From Lachnospiraceae bacterium (lineage in GTDB: Bacteria > Bacillota > Clostridia > Lachnospirales > Lachnospiraceae): a stretch of DNA of 64,000 nt. A program made the position numbers and the translations under genes. The DNA lies in the NCBI GenBank assembly GCA_910576335.1, contig CAJTIU010000021.1:27787-91786 (forward strand), written 5' to 3'. Below, piece by piece: positions 16,912 through 25,151 of the stretch. Under the pieces are notes generated by a model. That model saw only the letters and a list, made by a program, of their open reading frames with translations. It did not search any database and was not told the origin of the DNA. How positions within the stretch are numbered: the first letter of the stretch is position 1; the number at the start of each line of letters is the position of its first letter.

Positions 16912-16953
16912 GGTTTCGGGGTGTTTTGGTTTTAAAGGCAGGAGGGATACGGG

Positions 16954-17232
16954 ATGGCGGTTGTGACGCTGGAAGAGGCGAAGCGGTATCTCCGGGTGGA
17001 CAGCGGGGACGAGGACGGGTTTATTTCCGGGCTGTTGGAGACTGGGGAGAGTATGTGCGCGGATATGGCGCGGATGGAAGCGGAAGAGCTGGAGGGGCAT
17101 CTTCCTATGGCGCGGATTGCTGTTCTGTATGTCACTGCGTATCTGTATGAGCACAGGGAGCAGGCGGACCATGAGGAACTGGTACAGACGCTGCGCTCTC
17201 TGTTGTTCGGTATCAGGAGGGAAGTGTTCTGA
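16954..17232 (+). CDS. Head-tail connector protein (gp6-like)
   Basis: A 92-residue, mostly helical protein that starts with the common TLEEAKRYLRVD phrase and ends with a helix rich in Leu and Arg (LVQTLRSLLFGIR). This is the DNA-packaging/connector family that stacks under the portal ring. It ends on the ATG of the next gene. Confidence 0.88.
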   Translation: MAVVTLEEAKRYLRVDSGDEDGFISGLLETGESMCADMARMEAEELEGHLPMARIAVLYVTAYLYEHREQADHEELVQTLRSLLFGIRREVF

Positions 17233-17621
17233 TGGCGGAGTGGAGCGGGGGCAGCGGCAGCAGGGACGGCGGCGGCTTCCGGAAGGGGTATCCTCTGGGG
17301 GAGTGGAAGGAGCGGATCACGATCCAGAGAAGTTCCCTGGGGAATGATAAGGCCGGGAACCATGTGCTGGTCTGGGAGGATTATTTCTGCTGTTCGGCTT
17401 TTGTGAACGGTCTTTCCGGGAAGGAGTATTGGGAGGCGGCGCAGGTGAACGCGCAGAGGGATATTTATTTCATTATCCGGTATTGTTCGGAGGTGGCCGG
17501 TATGGACACGGAGCATTACCGGGTTTTGTTTCGGGGGCAGGTTTATGATCTTGTGTTTATTGACAATGTGCGGTATCAGAACAGGATGTTGAAGCTGCGG
17601 GCTTCTTTGGTGAAGAGGTGA
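17232..17621 (+). CDS. Head closure (head-tail joining) protein
   Basis: A 129-residue beta-rich protein of the phage head-tail joining family: WKERITIQRSS near residues 25-35, an EYWEAAQVNAQRDIYF core near 60-75, and a closing YDLVFIDNVRYQNRMLKL. It should plug the connector after packaging. The Gly/Ser-rich first 20 residues are probably disordered. Its ATG overlaps the stop codon of the preceding connector gene. Confidence 0.85.
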   Translation: MAEWSGGSGSRDGGGFRKGYPLGEWKERITIQRSSLGNDKAGNHVLVWEDYFCCSAFVNGLSGKEYWEAAQVNAQRDIYFIIRYCSEVAGMDTEHYRVLFRGQVYDLVFIDNVRYQNRMLKLRASLVKR

Positions 17622-17625
17622 TTGG

Positions 17626-18012
17626 GTGTCGGAGAATCAGAGGGTGTCTGTGGACCGGATGGCGGATGTCATTATGGAGGGGCTTACGGAGTATGCGGAG
17701 CTTGCCGCGGACGTGATGAAGGACTGTGTGAGGAAGGCCGGGGATACGGTGAAGCGGGAGGCAAAGGCGGGCGCGCCGGTGAAGACCGGGAGGTATAAGA
17801 AGAGCTGGGCGGTGAGGCGGCAGAGGGAGACTTCCAATGTTTTGGAGGTGGTGGTGCATAGCAGAGACCGGTATCAGCTTACCCATCTTCTGGAGAAGGG
17901 TCATGCGAAGCGGGGAGGCGGGCGGGTGAAGGCTGTCCCGCATATTGCCCCGGCGGAGGAAAAGGGTGTCCGGGAGCTGGAAGAGGGGATAAAAAGGGGG
18001 CTGTCTAAGTGA
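17626..18012 (+). CDS. HK97 gp10-like tail completion protein
   Basis: A 128-residue protein with the gp10 pattern: an amphipathic N-terminal helix, the VKREAKAGAPVKTGRYKKSW core near residues 43-62, and HLLEKGHAKRGGG near residues 86-98. It joins head and tail in HK97-like phages. It begins at a GTG and overlaps the next gene by four bases. Confidence 0.88.
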   Translation: MSENQRVSVDRMADVIMEGLTEYAELAADVMKDCVRKAGDTVKREAKAGAPVKTGRYKKSWAVRRQRETSNVLEVVVHSRDRYQLTHLLEKGHAKRGGGRVKAVPHIAPAEEKGVRELEEGIKRGLSK

Positions 18013-18326
18013 GCCATGAGGATGTGCTGAAAATGATGGAGGAACTGGGGCTTCCTTTTGCCTATGACCATTTTGTGGAAGGGGAGGCCCCGGAGCCGCC
18101 TTTTGCGGTGTTCCTTTATCCCAGGGCGGATAATTTTTCTGCGGACGGGGTGGCGTATTTTAAGAGGAATGCGCTGGATATTGAGGTGTATACGGACTTG
18201 AAGGACCCGGAGCTGGAGGAGGGCATAGAGGCGGTGCTGTTGAGGCATGGGATTTTCTATGGGAAGAGTGAGGTCTGGATTGAGTCGGAGCGGCTGTATG
18301 AGGTTTTGTATGAGATGGAGGTTTAG
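18009..18326 (+). CDS. Tail terminator-like protein
   Basis: A 105-residue protein in the tail-terminator position, between gp10-like and tail tube genes. It has an alternating alpha/beta look and the phrase DIEVYTDLKDPELEEGIEA that recurs in Clostridia phages. GTG start overlapping the preceding stop. The call rests mainly on size, order and build. Confidence 0.65.
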   Translation: MSHEDVLKMMEELGLPFAYDHFVEGEAPEPPFAVFLYPRADNFSADGVAYFKRNALDIEVYTDLKDPELEEGIEAVLLRHGIFYGKSEVWIESERLYEVLYEMEV

Positions 18327-18331
18327 GGCGG

Positions 18332-18931
18332 ATGAATAACAAGGTGAAGTTTAATATCTGTAATTGTCATTATGCGCTGCAGAGGGTGGCGGAGGACGGG
18401 GAGATGACGTTTGACGTGCCGGTGGCGATGCCTGGGGCGGTTTCGCTGGCACTGGACCCGAATGGGGAGCCGGAGTCGTTTTATGCGGACGGGATTGAGT
18501 ATTATATTATTGCCAACAATATGGGGTATGACGGGGACCTGGAGCTGGCGCTGATCCCGGAGAGTTTCCGGACGGATGTGTTGAAGGAGGAAGCGGACGG
18601 GAATGAGGTGCTGGTGGAGAACGCCAATTCGGAGACGGGGGCTTTTGCGCTGCTGTTTGAGTTCGACGGGGATATCAGGAAGATCCGGCATGTGCTGTAT
18701 AATTGTTCTGCCAGCAGGCCGAAGATTGAGGGAAAGACCAATGAGGAGAGCCGGGAGGTGCAGACGGAGACGCTGACGGTGAAGGCCAGGCCGCTGGCAA
18801 GCGGGTATGTGAAGGCGAAGACGGGGAATAAGACTTCGGCGGAGACTTATGAGGGGTGGTATAAGAGTGTGTATCTGCCGGTTCCGAAGACGGAGGCTGG
18901 CGGCGGTGTCGAGGAAGAGGGACAGGGTTGA
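18332..18931 (+). CDS. Major tail tube protein
   Basis: A 199-residue beta-rich protein placed before the tail chaperone genes. It begins NNKVKFNICNCHYALQ and contains LALDPNGEPESFYADGIEYY and ALLFEFDGDIRKIRHVLYNC, segments typical of the phi13/TP901-1-like major tail proteins of Gram-positive siphoviruses. It polymerises into the tail tube. The C-terminal 15 residues are Gly/Glu-rich and probably flexible. Confidence 0.82.
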   Translation: MNNKVKFNICNCHYALQRVAEDGEMTFDVPVAMPGAVSLALDPNGEPESFYADGIEYYIIANNMGYDGDLELALIPESFRTDVLKEEADGNEVLVENANSETGAFALLFEFDGDIRKIRHVLYNCSASRPKIEGKTNEESREVQTETLTVKARPLASGYVKAKTGNKTSAETYEGWYKSVYLPVPKTEAGGGVEEEGQG

Positions 18932-18947
18932 AGGAGGCTGAAAGGGT

Positions 18948-19325
18948 ATGAGTATTGTGAGGAAGGTCGGGATTGACGGGAAGGAGGTGCTGTTTAAGGC
19001 ATCGGCGGCGATCCCGAGGATTTACCGGTTGAAGTTCCAGAGGGATATTTATAAGGATCTGCGGATTCTGGAGAAGAGTATTGGGGAGGGGGATGAGGAG
19101 CGTTCCAACTTGGATCTTTTTTCTTTGGAGATGTTTGAGAATATCGCTTATACGATGGCGAAACACGCAGACCCGGCTATCCCGGATGATGTGGAGGAAT
19201 GGCTGGACGGGTTTAATACGTTTTCGATTTATCAGGTGCTGCCGGAGCTTATCAAGCTGTGGGGGCTGAATGTGAAGACGGATGCGGAGGCTAAAAAAAA
19301 CTTCGGTCAACAGAGCGGGAGATGA
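18948..19325 (+). CDS. Tail assembly chaperone (gpG-like), zero-frame product
   Basis: A 125-residue protein in the chaperone position. It is helical after residue 25 and ends with an EAKKNFGQQSGR tail. The A AAA AAC slippery heptamer (19295-19301) lies 24 bases before the stop codon, and the -1 frame continues without a stop into a second chaperone domain. This is the lambda gpG/gpGT arrangement in which most ribosomes end here and a fraction make a longer fusion. The protein binds the tape measure during tail assembly. Confidence 0.85.
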   Translation: MSIVRKVGIDGKEVLFKASAAIPRIYRLKFQRDIYKDLRILEKSIGEGDEERSNLDLFSLEMFENIAYTMAKHADPAIPDDVEEWLDGFNTFSIYQVLPELIKLWGLNVKTDAEAKKNFGQQSGR

Positions 19326-19486
19326 CTACGCCGCTGTTCCTGCTCCGGTGTGTGCAGCTTGGGATCTCTATGGCGGATATGGAGCTTTTGTCTATTGGGC
19401 TGGTGAATGATATGTTTGTGGAGAGCCGGAATGACGAGTGCAGGTATGCGGAGATTGGGACGCAGGAGGATATGGACCGGTTTTGA
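18948..19486 (+). CDS. Tail assembly chaperone fusion (gpGT-like) made by -1 frameshift
   Basis: Slipping back one base at 19295-19301 yields a fusion of about 179 residues. The added part reads LRSTEREMTTPLFLLRCVQL and continues through SMADMELLSIGLVNDMF to a TGA at 19484-19486. The same added part also has its own ATG at 19322, so independent expression is possible. The gpT-like part links the chaperone to the tail tube protein. The slippery heptamer, overlap geometry and gene order all agree. Confidence 0.8.
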
Positions 19487-19493
19487 AATCTGA

Positions 19494-19522
19494 TTGATAT
19501 GGCGGCCTTTTTCTGCTATAAT
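19494..19522 (+). promoter_or_regulatory. Promoter of the AbiJ-like cargo gene
   Basis: TTGATA (19494-19499), a 17-base spacer and TATAAT (19517-19522) make a near-consensus vegetative promoter just upstream of the AT-rich gene at 19567. It lets the gene be expressed from the silent prophage. Confidence 0.75.
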
Positions 19523-19566
19523 TTGGTGGTGGAAAAAGGCTGAAAAATATTAGCTGAAAAAATACA

Positions 19567-20484
19567 ATGGTGATATATATGAATATTAAGGATTGGCATG
19601 TAAATATGCGAGAGGGATTTTCCGATAGAAACAATTTGATTTCGTTGAAAAAGACATTACAATATGACGATTTGGATTATCGGACAAGAGTAGAAATCCT
19701 AAACAAAACAGATGAAATATTTGTTGAGTATTTTAAGCAGGAGAATGTAAATTGGGGAATCATTAGAAATAGAAAAACTCATCCAGATTTCGGGTGTGAT
19801 TTGCTAAAAGATGTATTCTGCATTCCCTATGTTGAAGCAGAAGAAATCAGTCAGGATGGAAGTTGGGAAGAAGTAGTAAATAATGTCATATTAAATCATC
19901 CTTATTTTGAAGTTTTTGACTTGCTGGAATATATTTCACACGAAACACAAGACATAACGCAAGGGGAATTACCATATGACAATTTGCCTTCTCCGGAGGA
20001 ACGATATAATGAAGTATTCAAAAAGGAATACGTTGGATATCGTTTTATTAAAGGGAAAATAAGGAATATTACAGATGAGAATGAAATACAAGAAATAGTA
20101 AAGGCCTCTTTATCTCCATATGAAGAAGTAAATTTTCATTTAGATAAAGCAAGCGAAAGATTATCAGATAGAAAAAATCCAGATTATGAGAACTCAATTA
20201 AAGAGAGCATAAGTGCTGTTGAGGCAATGTGTGTTATTTTACTAGAAGAAAAAGGAGAATTGGGTACTCTGTTAAAAAAATTAGAAAAGGCAGGTATAAA
20301 GATACATCCGGCATTAAAAGAAGCTTTTTTAAAGCTGTACGGATATACAAGTGATGCCAAAGGCATTAGGCATGCAGGCAGTATAGGAGGTACAGAATCG
20401 ACTTTTGAAGAAGCCAAGTTTATGTTAGTATCATGTAGCGCATTTATAAATTATTTAAAAGAAGTATCAATTAAAATCAAATAG
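19567..20484 (+). CDS. AbiJ-like abortive infection protein (cargo gene)
   Basis: A 305-residue protein whose C-terminal 100 residues (ISAVEAMC, then HPALKEAFLKLYGYTSDAKG and RHAG, then FMLVSCSAFINYL) match the C-terminal domain of AbiJ-NTD4-type proteins, which are linked to abortive infection and HEPN-like folds. An RH pair lies in the conserved helix. It may kill or stall the host when another phage infects. It is strikingly AT-rich beside its GC-rich neighbours, has its own promoter and terminator, and splits chaperone from tape measure, so it is a recent cargo insertion. ATGs at 19567 and 19579 are both possible; the second has a GGTGA upstream. Defence function is inference. Confidence 0.65.
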   Translation: MVIYMNIKDWHVNMREGFSDRNNLISLKKTLQYDDLDYRTRVEILNKTDEIFVEYFKQENVNWGIIRNRKTHPDFGCDLLKDVFCIPYVEAEEISQDGSWEEVVNNVILNHPYFEVFDLLEYISHETQDITQGELPYDNLPSPEERYNEVFKKEYVGYRFIKGKIRNITDENEIQEIVKASLSPYEEVNFHLDKASERLSDRKNPDYENSIKESISAVEAMCVILLEEKGELGTLLKKLEKAGIKIHPALKEAFLKLYGYTSDAKGIRHAGSIGGTESTFEEAKFMLVSCSAFINYLKEVSIKIK

Positions 20485-20495
20485 TAACTTACATA

Positions 20496-20526
20496 GGCGT
20501 TTGTCGGAAATGGCAGACGCTTTTTT
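20496..20526 (+). terminator. Terminator after the AbiJ-like gene
   Basis: GCGTTTGTC (20497-20505) pairs with GGCAGACGC (20512-20520), allowing G-U pairs, and is followed by a six-T run. It closes the cargo unit before the tape measure gene. Confidence 0.75.
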
Positions 20527-20588
20527 GTTGCATTTTTATGGGAGCCGGGGTGGCTCCTTTTTTCGTTGGAGAAAGGCGGGTGAGGGTT

Positions 20589-23519
20589 GTGGCATCCAGG
20601 ATTCAGGGGATTACGGTGGAGATTGGCGGGGATACTACGAAGCTCTCCACGGCGCTTTCAAAGGTGAATAAGGAGATTCGGGACACGCAGGCGCAGTTGA
20701 AGGACGTGAACAAGCTGTTGAAGCTGGACCCAGGCAATGCGGAGCTGATGGCGCAGAAGCAGCGGCTTCTGGCCCAGGCTGTGGGGGAGACCAGGGAGAA
20801 GCTGGAGGCGTTGAGGCTGGCGGGGCAGCAGGCGAATGAGGCTCTGGCGAAGGGGGAGATTTCCCGGAGCCAGTATGATGCTTTGCAGAGGGAGATTGCG
20901 GAGACGGAGCAGGCCCTGTGGGACTTGGAGCGGCAGGCGGAGCAGGCTTCGGTGGCTTTGCAGAAGATTGGGGCCGCGGGGGAGAAGCTGCGGGATGTGG
21001 GTTCGGCGATTGAGGGGGCCGGGCGGAAGCTGATGCCGGTGACGGCGGCTGTGGGCGGGCTTTCCGCGGCTGCGGTGAAGGTGGCTTCTGATTTTGATTC
21101 TGCCATGAGCCAGGTGGCGGCGGTGTCCGGGGCGGCGGGGAAGGAGCTGGATGCCCTGCGGGACAAGGCCAGGGAGATGGGGAGTAAGACGAAGTTCTCC
21201 GCTTCGGAGGCGGCGGAGGCCATGAATTATATGGCTATGGCCGGGTGGAAGACCGGGGATATGCTGGAGGGGATTGAGGGAATCATGAACCTGGCGGCGG
21301 CTTCCGGGGAGGACCTGGCGACTACTTCGGATATTGTGACGGACGCTCTGACGGCTTTGGGGCTGTCGGCGGCGGATTCGGGGCATTTTGCGGATATTTT
21401 GGCGGCGGCGAGTTCTAATGCGAATACGAATGTTGCCATGATGGGGGAGACGTTTAAGTATTGTGCGCCGGTTGCAGGGGCTTTGGGATTCACGGCAGAG
21501 GATACGGCGGAAGCCATCGGGCTGATGGCGAATGCGGGCATCAAGTCTTCCCAGGCAGGCACAGCCATGAGGACCATGCTGACCAGCCTTACCGGGGAAG
21601 TGACCTTTGTGGGGGATGCCTTTGGGGAGTTGACGGTGCAGACGGTCAATGCGGACGGGAGTATGAGAAGCCTGGGGGATATCCTGGGAGACTGCCGGGC
21701 GGCGTTTTCGCAGATGTCGGAGGCGGAGAGGGCGGCCAATGCGGAGGCCCTGGTGGGGAAGAACGCCATGAGCGGGTTCCTGGCGGTGATGAATGCGGCT
21801 CCTGGGGATATTGAGAAGCTGAACAGTGCCATTAATAACTGTGACGGTACGGCGGAGCGGATGGCCGAGACCATGCAGGACAATCTGGCGGGGCAGCTTA
21901 CGATTTTGAAGAGCCAGTTGGAGGAACTGGCGATTTCAATAGGGGAGATTCTGATGCCGTCTATCCGGCAGGTTGTCGGGTGGATTCAGGGGCTTGTGGA
22001 CTGGCTGAATGGTTTGGACGAGGGGACGAAGAAGGTCATTGTGACGGTGGCTCTGGTGGCGGCGGCTCTGGGGCCGGTGCTGATTGTGGTCGGGAAAGTT
22101 GTCGGGGCTGTCGGGACGATTTTGACGGTGGTTCCGAAGGTTGCGGGGGCTGTTTCCGGGGTGATCGGGTTTGTGTCGGGGACGGTGGTTCCGGCGCTGT
22201 CGGCAGTGGTGGCGGCTATCGGGTGGGTTCCCATTGCTATTGCTGCGGTGATCGGGGCTGTGGTGCTGCTTTATAATAAGTGTGAGTGGTTCCGGGATGC
22301 GGTGGATGCGGTCTGGGCGCAGGTGAGGGACTTTTTTGTTTCTGCCTGGGAGGTTATCTGTTCGTTTTTTACGGAGACTATACCGGCGGCCTGGGAGGCG
22401 CTGGTTTCGTTTTTTGAGGGGATTCCGGCCTGGTGGTCGGGGCTTTGGCAGTCGGTGGGGGATTTCTTCGGGAGTGTCTGGACGGGCATGATGGAGAATC
22501 CGGTGCTGGCCGGGATTGTGGATATGATCCGCTCTTTGTGGGAGAATCTTTCTGTTACGTTGCAGGGGATCTGGTCTGGGATTCAGGCTGCGGCTTCGGG
22601 GGCCTGGGAGTTGATTAAGAATGTGGTGCTGGGGCCGGTCCTGCTGCTGATTGACTTGGTGACGGGGAATTTTACGAAGCTGAAAGAGGATGCGCTGCAT
22701 ATCTGGACGAATATCCAGCAGGCGGCTTCTGCTATCTGGACGGGGATTGGGCAGATGGTTGGTTCTGCGGTGCAGGGGCTGGTGAACCATGTGTCTATTC
22801 TGCTGTCGGGGCTTCGGGATTTTATGGGGAATTTGTGGTCTGTGGTGTCTTCGGCGGCGGTTGTTGCCTGGAACGGGTTGAAAAATCTGGTGGTTTCCGT
22901 GGCGGGGAATTTGAGGCAGTCGGCGGTGGAGGCTTTCCGGGGGATGGTGTCGGGGATTGGTTCGGCGCTGGCTTCTCTGGGGAGTGTGGTGCAGAATGGG
23001 TTCCAGTCGGCCATTGGGTTTATTACGTCTTTGCCGGGGCGGGCTTTGCAGTGGGGGATGGATTTTATCAACGGGATTGCGGAGGGTATCCGCAGTGCCA
23101 TAGGGAATGTGGTGAGCGCGGTGTCTGACGTGGCGGATAAGATACGTTCTTTCCTGCATTTTTCTGTGCCGGACGAGGGGCCTTTGACGGATTATGAGAG
23201 CTGGATGCCGGATTTTATGGGCGGTCTGGCGAGAGGGATTGAGAGGAGCCGGGGGCTGGTGCGGAAAGCCGTGGAGGGTGTGGCCGGGGATATGGTGGTG
23301 AGCCCGAAGCTGGCGGATATGCAGGCGGTCCAGGCGCAGGGGGCTTCTCTGGAGGCTGTGCGGCAGATGGTTTCGGGGCTGCGGGAGATGTTTGCGGGGA
23401 TGCAGAGCGGGGAGAATTTTGGGACGATCTGTATTCCAGTGTATGTGGGCGGCACGCTGCTGGATGAGGTGGTAGTGGACGCGCAGGCGAGGCAGAATCT
23501 TAGGTCGGGAGGGAGATAG
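20589..23519 (+). CDS. Tail tape measure protein
   Basis: A 976-residue tape measure protein. An N-terminal coiled coil (residues about 15-135, rich in Gln, Lys and Glu) leads into a TP901-type minor tail domain (DFDSAMSQVAAVSGAAGKEL near residue 160, then SASEAAEAMNYMAMAGWKT). Hydrophobic membrane-like segments lie near 470-590 and Trp-rich amphipathic repeats run from 590 to 800. It sets tail length and helps DNA cross the membrane. I choose the GTG at 20589, which gives the usual ASRIQGITVEIGGDT start after GGTGAGGG; an in-frame ATG at 20538 adds an unrelated stretch. Confidence 0.93.
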   Translation: MASRIQGITVEIGGDTTKLSTALSKVNKEIRDTQAQLKDVNKLLKLDPGNAELMAQKQRLLAQAVGETREKLEALRLAGQQANEALAKGEISRSQYDALQREIAETEQALWDLERQAEQASVALQKIGAAGEKLRDVGSAIEGAGRKLMPVTAAVGGLSAAAVKVASDFDSAMSQVAAVSGAAGKELDALRDKAREMGSKTKFSASEAAEAMNYMAMAGWKTGDMLEGIEGIMNLAAASGEDLATTSDIVTDALTALGLSAADSGHFADILAAASSNANTNVAMMGETFKYCAPVAGALGFTAEDTAEAIGLMANAGIKSSQAGTAMRTMLTSLTGEVTFVGDAFGELTVQTVNADGSMRSLGDILGDCRAAFSQMSEAERAANAEALVGKNAMSGFLAVMNAAPGDIEKLNSAINNCDGTAERMAETMQDNLAGQLTILKSQLEELAISIGEILMPSIRQVVGWIQGLVDWLNGLDEGTKKVIVTVALVAAALGPVLIVVGKVVGAVGTILTVVPKVAGAVSGVIGFVSGTVVPALSAVVAAIGWVPIAIAAVIGAVVLLYNKCEWFRDAVDAVWAQVRDFFVSAWEVICSFFTETIPAAWEALVSFFEGIPAWWSGLWQSVGDFFGSVWTGMMENPVLAGIVDMIRSLWENLSVTLQGIWSGIQAAASGAWELIKNVVLGPVLLLIDLVTGNFTKLKEDALHIWTNIQQAASAIWTGIGQMVGSAVQGLVNHVSILLSGLRDFMGNLWSVVSSAAVVAWNGLKNLVVSVAGNLRQSAVEAFRGMVSGIGSALASLGSVVQNGFQSAIGFITSLPGRALQWGMDFINGIAEGIRSAIGNVVSAVSDVADKIRSFLHFSVPDEGPLTDYESWMPDFMGGLARGIERSRGLVRKAVEGVAGDMVVSPKLADMQAVQAQGASLEAVRQMVSGLREMFAGMQSGENFGTICIPVYVGGTLLDEVVVDAQARQNLRSGGR

Positions 23520-23521
23520 GG

Positions 23522-23884
23522 ATGGCGTTTGTACAGTATCTGGTGTTTGACGGTGTTCCGCTCCCTCTGCCGGATTCTTATGAGGTGCAGATGGTTGACG
23601 TGGAGGCAGATTCCGGCGGGGAGACGGAGGCGGGGACTACCCAGAGGGATGTGGTTAGGCTGGGGGTGGTGTCTATTGCGGTGAGTTTTTCGGTTTCCCC
23701 GAGGTGGCTGAAAGTGCTGACGGGGTTTAAGCAGAGGGAGAAGATTTCTGTGGGGTATTTTAATACGGAGACTTTGGAGATGAAGGAGGCGGAGATGTTT
23801 GTTGAGGGGTATAAGGCGGTGCTGGTGAAGGATACTTCTTTTAAGGGGCTTTGGAAGGTGAGTTTTACGTTGAGGGAATTTTAA
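23522..23884 (+). CDS. Small tail protein downstream of tape measure (distal tail-type)
   Basis: A 120-residue protein directly after the tape measure gene (two-base gap). It is beta-rich, with phrases such as PLPDSYEVQMVDVEADSGGE and DTSFKGLWKVSFTLREF seen in small tail-tip proteins of Clostridia phages. It probably forms part of the distal tail. The next tail gene is 2.8 kb away because a cargo cassette has been inserted here. Confidence 0.65.
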   Translation: MAFVQYLVFDGVPLPLPDSYEVQMVDVEADSGGETEAGTTQRDVVRLGVVSIAVSFSVSPRWLKVLTGFKQREKISVGYFNTETLEMKEAEMFVEGYKAVLVKDTSFKGLWKVSFTLREF

Positions 23885-23960
23885 GAAAATAGAGAGTGAT
23901 TTTTAGCGGGATATCCTGTATAATGGGAAGCATGGATCAGAATTTGGTGAGGAAAAATGT

Positions 23961-24443
23961 ATGATTAGAATAAGACCATATAAAGCTTCGGATGCAGATA
24001 CGATATTATCGTGGTGCCAGGATGAAAAAGCATTTTATCAATGGACAGCAGGTATACTTGGTAATTATCCTATAACACAAAATGAATTTTGTTTTGTTGA
24101 ATCTCTAATGCCGTTTACTGCATTTGATGAAACGGGAATTATTGGCTTTTTTACACTAAGGAATCCTGATGGATCACTGGATGAATTGCGCTTTGGCTTT
24201 GTTATCGTTAATCCTCAAAAGAGAGGAAAAGGCTATGGAAAAGCTATGCTCCGGTTAGGTCTGAAATTTGTATTTGAAATATATGGGGCAAAAAAAGTAT
24301 CATTGGGCGTTTTTGAGAATAATCTTCCGGCTTATTATTGTTATAAAGCAGTCGGTTTTAGCGATGTAGTTCTTGATACAACAGAAAAATATTGTATTCT
24401 GGGTGAAGAATGGAAGTGCAAAGAATTGATTATGGAAAAATAG
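23961..24443 (+). CDS. GNAT-family N-acetyltransferase (cargo)
   Basis: A 160-residue GNAT acetyltransferase. It opens with IRIRPYKASDADTI and has the acetyl-CoA loop in the NPQKRGKGYGKAML region near residues 85-98, then the usual NLPAYYCYKAVGF near the end. The substrate (amino acid, small drug or protein terminus) cannot be told. It is AT-rich relative to the tail genes, has a TATAAT box at 23919-23924, and is the first gene of the cargo cassette within the tail module. Confidence 0.88.
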   Translation: MIRIRPYKASDADTILSWCQDEKAFYQWTAGILGNYPITQNEFCFVESLMPFTAFDETGIIGFFTLRNPDGSLDELRFGFVIVNPQKRGKGYGKAMLRLGLKFVFEIYGAKKVSLGVFENNLPAYYCYKAVGFSDVVLDTTEKYCILGEEWKCKELIMEK

Positions 24444-24503
24444 ATAAATGTCCGTTTGGCTTTGAATAGACCAAACGCGGCAGTGAAAGGCAAGGGTGTT
24501 ATT

Positions 24504-24953
24504 ATGTCGATGGATACAGCAGAAGCATTTGAATTGCTGTTTGATAAAAATAATAAGACGGCATACAGGGCATTACAGGAATTGCAGAAAGAAAGCGTGG
24601 AAACGGACAAGGTCTATCCTTATATGGACAGGCTGGGTGATATGCTTGACAGTGACAATTCCTATATCCGTACCAGGGGGCTTACGCTGATTGCCTATAA
24701 TGCGAGATGGGATAAGGATAATAAGATTGATGAGATTATTGACGGATATTTGAAGCATATAACAGACGTGAAGCCGATCACGGCAAGACAGTGTATAAAG
24801 CTGCTGCCCATGATCGCGAAGGATAAGCCGGAGTTGAGAAATGATATTTGTTCGGCGCTGGAGAGGGCGGATATATCTTTTTATGATGACAGTATGCAGC
24901 CGCTTGTTTATAAGGATATTCAAAAGGCGTTGAAGGAGATACAGAAGTTATAG
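24504..24953 (+). CDS. Helical-repeat (HEAT-like) hypothetical protein (cargo)
   Basis: A 149-residue, almost fully helical protein. The periodic pattern (AYRALQELQKESV, DRLGDMLDSDNSYIRTRGLTLI, ARQCIKLLPMIAKDKPELRNDI) suggests HEAT-like repeats. Proteins of this kind occur in Lachnospiraceae as short stand-alone genes, sometimes labelled SufBD-like, with no proven role. The ATG at 24504 gives the clean start; the longer frame from 24456 lacks support. Confidence 0.6.
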   Translation: MSMDTAEAFELLFDKNNKTAYRALQELQKESVETDKVYPYMDRLGDMLDSDNSYIRTRGLTLIAYNARWDKDNKIDEIIDGYLKHITDVKPITARQCIKLLPMIAKDKPELRNDICSALERADISFYDDSMQPLVYKDIQKALKEIQKL

Positions 24954-25009
24954 GAAGGGATAGATTTTGGTTTTTAGCGGGAGTTTATCCTGCTGGAAAT
25001 ATAAACAGC

Positions 25010-25140
25010 AAAGATAAAAACGCAACGTGCATCTTTTGGATGTGCCAGAGCCGGTAGGTAGCCCGGCCGTCCTGATGGTATCAGGGTAAGTAACCTGCCC
25101 TCCTGGGTTGTCCGTTCTTTGTTCATAACACATTTTAAGG
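25010..25140 (+). ncRNA. Probable yjdF-motif (azaaromatic) riboswitch
   Basis: The leader of the yjdF gene holds several hairpins: GCATC/GATGTGC near 25031-25047, GCCGG/CCGGC near 25051-25069, and CCTGAT/ATCAGG near 25072-25087, followed by a conserved-looking GTAAGTAACCTGCCC stretch. In Bacillota yjdF genes are regularly preceded by the yjdF RNA, which binds azaaromatic compounds. The assignment rests on context and visible structure, not on a model match; boundaries are approximate. Confidence 0.6.
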
Positions 25141-25151
25141 AGGGATTCGTT

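Noticed and set aside
15673..17172. A 499-codon minus-strand frame opposite capsid and connector genes
   Set aside because: Same kind of shadow: no ribosome binding site and biased Arg/His/Pro composition, while the + strand has a complete capsid gene.
19322..19486. Separate 54-codon gene for the second tail chaperone part
   Set aside because: The ATG lacks a good ribosome binding site and the frame joins the upstream gene through a canonical slippery heptamer, so it is better described as a frameshift product.
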